A program made the position numbers and the translations under genes. A DNA stretch of 64,000 bases from Isoetes taiwanensis (lineage: Eukaryota > Streptophyta > Lycopodiopsida > Isoetales > Isoetaceae): positions 62,001 to 126,000 of the forward strand of contig JAJEKV010000144.1 of the NCBI GenBank assembly GCA_021234155.1, written 5' to 3'. Of the stretch, positions 42,420 through 51,305 are shown in pieces; within the stretch, counting starts at the first letter, position 1, and every line of letters begins with the position of its first letter. The notes below the pieces were generated by a model. That model had not been told where the DNA came from. It saw nothing but the letters and a program-made list of their open reading frames with translations, and did no database searches.

Positions 42420-43812
42420 GTATGATATCCACTGAACCCAAAGGTGCTACCATCATAGCTCTTGTCTCTTTGTACTCTCCTATTTGGATTGGTGCACACA
42501 CAAATTTATGACAAGATTCATGTGATCCATTCATTCCCTGTACCACTGTAACAGCATTAAGTAAATCAAACATAGGAAGTTTCAACTTCTCCACCAAACT
42601 GCTAGAAATGAAATCATGTGTGGAACCATCGTCAAGAAGTATAACAGCTTCCCTGTTCAAAATATAACCATTCACCTTGAACAACCAAAAACTTTGAACT
42701 ATTGGAGTTCCACTGCTAAGATGCTGCATATAGGAAATTTGCAATTTCCCCTTTTCTTCAGCTGTCTTCTTAGCTCGTTCCTCACTGGCTTTAGAACATT
42801 CTGGTTGTTCATCAACAAAAGCAACATGTGCCCTTGGGTTTGGTTTAGAAGGAGTACTCCTAATTGCAGGCTTCGCATTATATTGCTCTTTTGACCTGTC
42901 AACCTGTGGGCATTGAGATTTAAAATGAGGTCCTCCACAAATAAAGCAACCTTGTTGAGGCCCTTCTGACTTCACATTCTTCTCATCAGACTTCCATGGT
43001 CTTCTAGGGGTTCTGCTTCTTTGTTGACCTGATTTATCATTTTTCTTCCAATTCGATTTTCCCCTTTTTCCAAACTTACGCTCCCTGTCATCAGGCTTGA
43101 ATCTCTTCCGAAATGATTCACTTTCTTCATCTCTGGATGCATACAAACTATCCCATATATTGTACTTGCGAAGCTTAGGATTTAATCTTCGCTCTGCTGC
43201 GTTGGCCTTGCGAACTGCTTCCTCCAGATCTGCAGGTTCTACAAAATCCAACTCTGCAAAGATGTCTTCTTTCAAGCCACTAATATACTTTCGAAGCAAC
43301 TCTTTCTCATCCACAGTCTGAACTCCCAAGTTAGTGACTTGTGATGCCAAGAAATTGAACTTCGTAGTGTACTTACTTACAGTCTCTTGGTCAGATTGCT
43401 TCAAAATATCCCATTCTCTCCTAAGTGCCTGATGATAGTTAGAAGGTAAATACTTGGCTTCAAAAGCTCGTCTGAAAGCAGACCAAGTGTCTATCCTCGG
43501 CGCCATAGTTCTTCTTCCATGCGACCAATTCTGGGCTTCCTCATCCAACCATACATCCATGGCATGCATCTTTTCCTGTTCTGTCGCATTAACTCGTTCA
43601 AAGTGCCTTTCAAAGATGCTAAGAAAACTGGTGACCTTGGAAGGTTTCACATTCACACCTCCCTTAAAGAAAGGCAAATCCGCCTTCTCCAACCACTTTG
43701 CCAGCCTAGGGTATCTCTCTGCGGCATCTTGCACAAGAGTTACAGGTAATGCTTCTTCCGGCAGCGGCGGCGGCTCTGGATAAGGCTCAGTAGGCAAGGG
43801 AGGCATCTGCAT
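42349..43812 (-). CDS. gag: Ty3 gag main part and protease
   Basis: 487 codons. Residues ~85-200 are the capsid region (WLDEEAQNW, FRRAFEAKYLP, LLRKYISGL). A CCHC zinc knuckle, C-x2-C-x3-H-x4-C, is at Cys289, Cys292, His296, Cys301 (CFICGGPHFKSQC). An aspartic protease follows: ILLDDGSTHDFIS with Asp394, then DIILGMGW near 465. The expected D-S/T-G active site reads D-D-G, which would be abnormal. The true N-terminus lies upstream in another frame (see 43893-44069). The ATG at 43812 is only the first in the surviving frame, since in-frame homologous codons (KQAIASWNHVAGQ) precede it. Confidence 0.93.
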   Translation of the reverse strand: MQMPPLPTEPYPEPPPLPEEALPVTLVQDAAERYPRLAKWLEKADLPFFKGGVNVKPSKVTSFLSIFERHFERVNATEQEKMHAMDVWLDEEAQNWSHGRRTMAPRIDTWSAFRRAFEAKYLPSNYHQALRREWDILKQSDQETVSKYTTKFNFLASQVTNLGVQTVDEKELLRKYISGLKEDIFAELDFVEPADLEEAVRKANAAERRLNPKLRKYNIWDSLYASRDEESESFRKRFKPDDRERKFGKRGKSNWKKNDKSGQQRSRTPRRPWKSDEKNVKSEGPQQGCFICGGPHFKSQCPQVDRSKEQYNAKPAIRSTPSKPNPRAHVAFVDEQPECSKASEERAKKTAEEKGKLQISYMQHLSSGTPIVQSFWLFKVNGYILNREAVILLDDGSTHDFISSSLVEKLKLPMFDLLNAVTVVQGMNGSHESCHKFVCAPIQIGEYKETRAMMVAPLGSVDIILGMGWRIQYGAIPDYRNKCDYLC

Positions 43813-43892
43813 CTGCCCTGCAACATGATTCCAAGAAGCTATAGCCTGTTTTGCTGAAGATGAAATAGGGTAACCAAGGCCTTCAGCAAGAG

Positions 43893-44069
43893 TTGCCAGT
43901 CAGATTCAGCTGGACCAATCGGCATCTGCAACCCTAGTTGCTGTGCTACTCCAGCAGCTGCGGCAATGCTATTCCAGAAGAGAGCATGATCAAAGGGCTC
44001 TGAGGTACCATGAAGTGGCGGTTGCTGGCTCAGATTGGCATACTGGGCATCAAAGCTTAGGTTTTCCAT
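43893..44069 (-). pseudogene. Frameshifted N-terminus of Ty3 gag
   Basis: The ATG at 44069 starts MENLSFDAQYANLSQQPP and continues to ESDWQLL. At about 43890 the frame must shift to join the main gag frame (..AEGLGYPISSSAKQAIASW..). This is a single-indel break in gag, since both sides read as continuous protein. Confidence 0.75.
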
Positions 44070-45579
44070 ACTCACAGGTGTGGCAGTGTGACGGTCCTTC
44101 GCCCGACACCGATTAATACTTAGATACATAACACAATTACCTCAGGATCCACGGGTGCAGAACCTGCATATCGACCCACAACCCAAAAATAGCATGTTGC
44201 GGCATCCCTGAGCTACTGGTCTCTAGCTCATGAGACCACCTTCATCTAGGTGCAACTTGACATGACCAATGTCAAGTCCTCACTAGCGAAGCTTCATCGG
44301 TGCCCACTGCTAGTGTCGGTGACTAGCACTCGTGGGCCTCGCCGCTTAGTCTCCCGAGAGTCGTGGGCGCAGACCAAGGTGCAACTAGGCTAGCAACATG
44401 AGCCATTTCCATATTTTTCTATGGATATGCTAACTCGAGAAATATTGTTTATGAACGTGCATCCAACTTGATTTGGTAAGGTCCATTATTAAACGACCTT
44501 GTTATTGCCTAAGGTTACCTGTAGAATGGATGTTGTTACCCATCATCCAGATATTCGTCATTCCTATATTTATAATATGCTCGAACGAAGAACTAAGCAA
44601 ATGAGTTGGCTTAGAGAACGCTCATACTCACCGTATTTTATGCCTAATTTGCCTTGTGAATCTAGGAATGTTTTTCTATAGTCCACACTTGAATAACAAT
44701 TTAAGTAGCTTAGCTTAAGAAAATAACATTATGTTAAAACTATGATTGGTTGATAACGGACCTGTTCTCCCAATTTTCAAGATCGATGAAGAACCCCTGG
44801 CGGATCCTATCTCGATTAGACCAAAGGTCATTCCGACCTGTGAAGGAGACCGGATCCTCCAGTTCCTTGGCCGATTTCCCCTTATCCCTGGTTTATAGCT
44901 GTTATTTGCAGGTGAGAAGCACGATTCTGAAGGTTTGACAATAGATTAGTTAGGGTTTCTGCAAAGCCGGAAGTCCTGGCTGATCTAGCAGCTATTTACT
45001 CTTACATCTAACTTATTGCTTTCTTAGTACTATATCTTTTGTGTTTCCACCTCCTTTGGCCATGTTCATAAAGTAGCAAAATGGGATATCTTGGCCCGCA
45101 CCGCGGAAAACGGTTCAGAGGGTTTTACCAGATTCAGATATGATTGAATATGGTCCGGGCTATAAGGAAATCTATCCTACAATCGAAATGCATGCAAAAA
45201 CAGTTCGGATTTGCCTGGCCGATCTCCTTTTGAACTCATTTACGCATCAACAGCATTGAATAAATCGCCCCAGAGAAAAGCTGGGATTTCCATTGATATT
45301 CCTTTTAGTTTTATGATGAGATTTGTTCTTTCATTCCATTTACTAATACTTAGAGCATTTAGAAGATTACGATCTAACCTGTGCACGCTTCTTTGAACTT
45401 GTTACCTAAATTCTCAACACCTTCCTCCTCGATCCTCCCCCTTTTGATCTGATTCTAACTACTTGGAATATTTCTTTGCCACGTCTTCTCCATGCCACAT
45501 CATCTTCTTATTATTTAATAATAATATACCTTAGAGCCATACAGCCATAATAAAATTCACATCACAGGCAGAATCATCT
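44070..45579 (-). other. Ty3 leader between PBS and gag
   Basis: About 1.5 kb without a long conserved ORF. Words such as 'gagctactgg' and 'caccttcatctagg' give no domain. Long untranslated leaders with packaging signals are usual in gypsy elements; I see nothing else in it. Confidence 0.6.
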
Positions 45580-45591
45580 GCTCTGATACCA
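45580..45591 (-). promoter_or_regulatory. Primer-binding site for initiator-Met tRNA
   Basis: On the minus strand TGGTATCAGAGC, two bases downstream of the 5' LTR: the standard plant PBS complementary to the 3' end of tRNA-iMet. Confidence 0.95.
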
Positions 45592-45593
45592 AT

Positions 45594-46186
45594 TGATATG
45601 GAAATGCACAAAAGAACACAATTTTAGATTAGTTACCTCAAAGAATTCGATCTCTTCAACCCTGCATCATAATAAACTCATTAGAGCAAAAGAGATTAGA
45701 GAAGGTAGCTCACCACCCAACCGGGTCCTTCAGGAAACCGTTATCTCAGCCTGATATGCACTCCAGAGGTAGGGTTTAAAGATGAAAGCAAGGTTTATGG
45801 AAACAACAGAGGTTCAGGTGGCAAGAACAGAAATCTTGGCTGTGCAGTCAAGTCTGACCCACGGCCACTCTTTTGGCGATATCTCACGATCCGCATGGAG
45901 TTATCAGATGAGCGACCTCAATCCGGAAACTAGACTCTGAGAGCTTTCCAATGAGCCCTGGATCGCAATAATCTGACTTATATTAGCTGAGATATGACGT
46001 TTTGAAGTTAGCCTTTTAGAAACTGCTATTTTTGGACTGGGATATTATCAAGGAGATTAGCTTGGCTTAATACAAGGATAATTATCTTAGGGTATCAAAT
46101 AAAAATTAAGACTCCATAATAAGGTTATTTTGAGTGCATATCACTGGACCACACCCCCGAGCTACTAGGGAAAAACCATCATATCA
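45594..46186 (-). repeat. 5' LTR of the Ty3 element (593 bp)
   Basis: Matches the LTR at 37809-38441 along its length with the same TGATATG/CATATCA ends. Differences include the ~43-bp indel and substitutions such as 'aacagaaatcttggctgtg' against 'aatgtaaatcttggtcatg'. Confidence 0.96.
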
Positions 46187-46262
46187 GCCGCATGCATGCA
46201 TGCAAGACATGCATGCGCGCCCCATTCTAGAATGTCGATCCGATGTCTCGGATCGATGGGAT
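46187..46262 (-). mobile_element. 5' part of the repeat-family member cut by the Ty3 insertion
   Basis: Read on the minus strand from 46262: 'cccatcgatccgagacatcg' and 'gatcgacattct', matching the start of the promoter-like repeat at 26131. It ends at the GCCGC target duplication; the rest of the unit continues at 37808. A GCATGCATGCA low-complexity stretch lies next to the insertion point. Confidence 0.7.
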
Positions 46263-46547
46263 TATATTGTATAATTTTTAACTTAAGATCGACACCGATG
46301 TCTCCGTTTGCTAGAAATCTTTCAAATCCACAGAACAAAAATGCATTTTTAATGAGCTTTTCAGATCCTTGAAGCTTTCTGTTTCAGATATATTTGTAAG
46401 CATAATGTTGCCATATGAGTTGTGAAGAGTTAGTCAAACAGAGGTTTGATGGGCTGTCTTAACTTGGAGTTCCATTTCCATTGTAAGTGATCATTCCTCC
46501 AAGCCCTTTCCTTCTCATCATATGCATCTTTCTTTCTCACCAGATCT

Positions 46548-46631
46548 TGCTATTATGACTCAGTACTACCCTCTTGTAGCATCAAGAATTGCTATTATGA
46601 CTCACTACTACCCTCTTGTAGCATCAAGAAT
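46548..46631. repeat. 42-bp tandem duplication plus a decayed third unit
   Basis: Units 46548-46589 and 46590-46631 ('tgctattatgactca' to 'tagcatcaagaat') are nearly identical; 46667-46702 resembles a third, older unit. Confidence 0.85.
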
Positions 46632-49283
46632 GATTTGATCTAACATTGATGCCTCTCACTATAAACCACTGCATGTACTCCCTCTTATAGTATCAACAAT
46701 GCTTTATTCTAACAGTGATTCTTGGTGAAGCATAGATTGTGCTTTTAAGTGGATTTCGATTGCAACTCCGGGCCTAGGTATTTACCAAAATGGTAGCTGC
46801 ATGATTGCCTTGAGTTGACCGTTAAAAAGCAATCACATTCAGGCCAAAATGCTCGTCTGCAAGTCATCAATATGCAATACCAATAAGAACCGGATTTAAA
46901 TCCGGCAACAATGGCCATGGACTTTTAACTCCAACTTTAAATCTGGCAAAATTTTCTTGTTGCGACCCTAACCTTCATTGCTAATTCTAGACAGAGATAA
47001 ACATCCTTGCACCAACGTCGATCTGCGCCCTTTTTCCCTGAAAGAAATAGTGAACGACAGTCGCCACCTGACAGGTTATTTTGGGGCCAGGCCTGAGTCC
47101 ATTAATCAGCAAAAATCCCGCTCTTTATTTCAAGCCGCAGCAAGATAACTTTGTGGAATTCACACCTTATGTTGTCTCTGCATTTCCGAAGCTGCGGCCG
47201 GATTTGCAACATAGCATGGAGCTGCACCCATCAATTTAAGGCTACAAATGTTGCCAGATTGAGCAATATCATATCGTCTTCTGCAGTTCTGTGCAATCTA
47301 TTGCAACAAAAGCGCTGCAAATAAAATTTCTGGCTGCCTTGCCGCATGAATCAAGGAGCTGGGTCTGCCAAATTTACCGCTTGCTTTGGTTTTCAATAGC
47401 TCAGAGACAAATTTCCACAAAGATCCGAGCATCACAAATCTACAGTAATTTTCCTATTCAACCTCTGTTTTTGCTTCAAGAATCAAATATTCTGCTTGAC
47501 TTTGCTTAGATTTTTCTGCCCATTCATGTTTTAAGCTCAAAACGCTAAGAATCATACGAATTTGCTGCAAACATCACGCCTATTCATACGAATTTGCTGC
47601 AATAAACACTGGAGCGCATACTCTGTCACATGGATTTGCAGTCCCATATCAAGCTAACAGGCATAGCGGGTAAGAAGTCATAGAAGGGCCAGCGACGACT
47701 TCTTAACCGATAGGATTCACAAGCCAGCCACCAGAAATCCGGCACTCTTTGCCTCCAAATGGGGCCTGTTTGCCTTTCAATCAAGTAAATCCAACCGTAT
47801 CTGCCTCTCAACTCCTTCATTGAAATCTTCAGAACTGCGCACCAAAGGGCCAGAATTTCGTTATCATGAATTAGAATTTACATAACTGGAGAGGGGAATC
47901 ATCTGTGTAGGAGCTTGGGAACCGAATTTTATCTTGGGTTGAAATCGCAGGCCAGGCCCTAGCGCTGGGTTCAAAAGCACATTCAATCATTGGGTTCAAA
48001 TCGTAGGCCAGGCTTTGAAATCACTCTTTCCAAAAATCTTTGCCTCTTCAAAAAATCAGGTGCTATAGAATACAATTGCGGAGCTTTATGCATTTTAAAG
48101 AGGCAATAAGAATTACAGAGGAGCTGGCAATCATAGGCTCTCATGATCTTTTCACCCTGGGTCTATGAATTGCAAGCCTCTGAAGCCTTAACATTAACAT
48201 AGACAAAAATCGTTGGCTACTCTATTATTCTTCTTAAATCTAACCGTATAGGACAAACTTGGCTCGGAAATCAGAGGTAATTGGGGTAGACATAGCACCT
48301 GATTTCTCTTGGCTTCGCTGAGATGCAAGAGCAATAGGGCGGAACAGAGTAGAACAAAGCGCTTGGACGAACAAAGCATAATAAAGCGCTTGCATCCAAA
48401 AGCATAACAAACAGACTTGCTAATCCCAGCCTGGGCAAAGGCGCGTTTGTTGAGCCACACAGCCGGAAAGTGGCCGGGAAAGCCATTCCAAAACCTCACT
48501 AATTCCATTTTTTTTTTCTAGTAATCTTATATATAGGAAAGATAATATGTCGATGATCCCCACCCCAAAAAAAAAAAAAAAAAAATGCCATGCTTTCAAA
48601 ATCCTTTAAAGCAAAAGGAAAATAAAAATAAAAATCACCTATTTGGGCGATCGCTCATAGCTATTAAACAATACAAAACAGGCACGGTATGGCCACCGGA
48701 GAGGAAGGGAACAAAAACAACCGTCTTCAGAGAATGAATGAAATGTCGACTCTCTTTCGAAACCGCTCGGTTTCTTATGGGCGAGGGCAATGATGAAGCC
48801 CGGTGCTAGGGAAGCGAGGAGCCGCCCAATAAAAACGAAAGCATTTGGAGGGGCGTTCCGGCTTCGGGTATAATTAATTTTCTACGCCGTTCGTTTGCAT
48901 AGATCAAAATCTAATGGTAGAAGAAGAGGCCAAGTCATCTTTTCTTACACGTGGATAGGCTAAGCTTCAAGATAACATGACACTCAAGATTAGGCTGTTG
49001 CGCTAAAAAAAAATGCCATGCTGGCATTTCTCAAGCAATTAAAAAAATTCCACATCAGCAATGCAAAGCATTGTCGTTAGGTAAAAGGGTTGGTGCAAAA
49101 ATCGATGCCCATGGGATCAGCCAAAGCAAAGAGCTAGTTTCATCATGTTAAATTAATTTTGGCGGCAACCAGCTAATGGATTCCCAGCCTCCGACTTTCC
49201 TCTCTTCCTTGGAAGACTCCTTCTTCCTGGAGTGAATCCGAAATTCCGAACTCCTGTATTGCAGTCCAGATCAACAGAGAAAA
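46632..49283. other. Spacer without recognised gene
   Basis: No conserved ORF was found. 47552-47607 holds two copies of 'tcatacgaatttgctgcaa'. 48566-48585 is an A homopolymer near an AT-rich 3'-end-like region. Minus ORFs at 48508-48194 and 47820-47626 have no known domain. Confidence 0.4.
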
Positions 49284-49353
49284 GCTTCAATGAAGAGGCG
49301 GATTCTCTGTACACCCAGGCTTCAATGAAGAGACGGATTCTCTGTACGCCCTC
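49284..49353. repeat. 35-bp tandem duplication
   Basis: 'gcttcaatgaagaggcgg' with 'attctctgta' occurs at 49284-49318 and again at 49319-49353 with two substitutions. Confidence 0.85.
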
Positions 49354-49612
49354 TTGATAAATCGAATCCTGACCTCTCTATACAAGCTCGCTCCAAAAAC
49401 CTCCGCGTTGAACTATTTAGTGAAACTTCTCGTTCGATTTTTCCTTCCTTTTTAATTTTTTCTTTCATCGACCTTCCTTCCACTTCAAAGTCTTTTAAAT
49501 TTTGATTAACATATCATTTAACGATTCATTCCCCAACCAACAAATGCTGGATGGCCACATTTCTAACACAGAATTCCGTGATTTCGTGTTGCTTAATGCT
49601 TTCCAAAAGTTT

Positions 49613-49732
49613 TTCCAAGCCCTCAGGCCCTGTCTAATTTGGTGTCGTTTCCAATTTGGAAAGTGAGAAATAATTCCAAGCCCTTGGGTTCTGTCTAATT
49701 TGGTGTGTCTCCAATTTCGAAAGTGAGAAATC
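49613..49732. repeat. ~60-bp tandem duplication
   Basis: 'ctgtctaatttggtgt' followed by 'aaagtgagaaat' occurs twice (units about 49613-49673 and 49674-49732). Confidence 0.8.
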
Positions 49733-50286
49733 CTTGCATACATATTGTAATAATACATCCTAAAATGACAAAATTCTTACAATGAAGCCCCTATATAAAA
49801 TGTGAGTCCTTGTTTTTTTTACTCCATATTGCAAAGCGATAAGTACAACTATAAGGTTACTTAACACAGATACTTGGGATGCTATTCTTGCAGCATGTGC
49901 CTATGCAAAAATCAGGATACTGAGGCGTGTGTGAGATAGGGTGTTCAAGCTGCCTTATTTCATATTAGATCCACCCATGCATTAAACTTATTCGTTTGAA
50001 AATAACATAGTTTAGAACAACATTTTCACATAGAGTTTTTCCTTAGGCTATCCTAAAGCTATTATTCACATAAAATGTAATTTTTGTGCTTGAAGGTAAT
50101 TTGTGCACTCATTGTGTGCGCCCATTGTTATTCTTTCGACACAATAACTTTGTTTTTATTAGAGTCCAGAAATGGGTATACAAGGTTTAATTTGCTTCTG
50201 ACATGAATGAGATTATTAAGTTGTAAACTTGAATGATCTGCTACATTAAATTATGAGTAAAAAATGTGAATGCAACTCTTAGGCGA

Positions 50287-50621
50287 TGGTCACATGAAGA
50301 TGTCAACAGGGACTTTTTCATGTCAACATCAACACAACAGTAGAAACAGGGTCACATGAAGATCCAGAGGCAAGAGGCAGCCTCTATTCTTGCTGTTCTT
50401 CTTCTGCCCGCTAATTTCTGGATTGCTGCCAAGTGCCCTGAGATCCGCCACGTGCTGATATCCAAGAGATTCATGTTGACATGAATCCGTCCAATCGAGG
50501 AGAGAGTCGGCGGGATGTATTGATGTCAACATGAAGGGATTCATGTCAAAAAGCTCCATGTGACCCCTCCGTTTTGAGTTTTTAACGTCTAATGGAAGAT
50601 GTTAATATCTTCATGTGACCC
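50287..50621. mobile_element. MITE-like inverted-repeat element
   Basis: The left end GGTCACATGAAGATGTCAACA (50287 on) and the reverse complement of the right end (50600-50620) match at 19 of 21 positions. A second left-end copy lies at 50349-50363 (GGGTCACATGAAGAT). The interior repeats 'atgttgacatgaat' and 'atgtcaacatgaa' in both orientations. No clear target duplication is visible, so the superfamily is not assigned. Confidence 0.6.
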
Positions 50622-51305
50622 GGTCTAGCTCTTCTTTGACCTCTTAAGCCTGCCTTTGGTACTGTTTACAATTTCTTCTTTAATGTCTTCTTCATGTTCT
50701 TCGTTGCTTCCATAGTCATTGCTTCAGAACAACCAGTTATAGGCAAACTGTCCATGATCATGTTAGATGCATAGCAGCTCATACATGCCATTGCCAAGAC
50801 TGACATGCCCAAGTCCACACTTGAGGCACCAAAACCCCTTTTGTTGCGGCGCACTAAATGTCTTGTATTGTATTTATCCTCCACAAACCAAAGTACCAAA
50901 ATGGCGGACTTACAAAGAACATATAGAACAGTAGTTACATCCTTTGAGAAAAGCAATATTCCTTTTGCGATTATAAACGACGGATAAATCCACGAGGAGA
51001 ATCGGCTTGCAGATAAACAGACATAGTTCCAGCCATGTTGATAATCAGACAAGCGAGGACCTGAAAGGTAAGTTCTCAATCAAAATGTAACGTAGCCTCA
51101 TATTGATAAGTAGACAGATCCGACACCATAAAATTACGGATAAAGGCAAATTGGTTTAAAGAGATGCTGGAGACAAAAGCAAGCAACAATGTGCAGGCAA
51201 ATTTGCGACAAATCTTCCTGCACACTATAGAATTAGATTCCGCAGTGAAGCTGGCCTCAAGTTTAACAGTGAAGGAGATGCCCTTATGCGGCAGAAACAT
51301 GCAAC

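Larger units (their letters stand above)
37809..46186 (-). mobile_element. Complete-length Ty3/gypsy chromovirus LTR retrotransposon
   Basis: An 8378-bp element bounded by TG...CA LTRs and a perfect 5-bp target duplication, GCCGC (37804-37808 and 46187-46191). In minus-strand order: 5' LTR, initiator-Met tRNA PBS, ~1.5-kb leader, gag with CCHC knuckle, protease, reverse transcriptase, RNase H, integrase and a chromodomain broken near its middle, a ~1-kb 3' region, PPT, 3' LTR. That order (integrase after RNase H, C-terminal chromodomain) defines chromoviruses. Three frame breaks (near 43890, 42350-42419 and 39437) and LTR divergence indicate an element that is no longer autonomous. Confidence 0.96.

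Noticed and set aside
48194-48508. Minus-strand 104-codon ORF as a Cys-rich small protein
   Set aside because: Leu/Cys-rich with no conserved spacing, an overlapping alternative frame of similar length, and repeated 'LLCF' words from a local DNA repeat.
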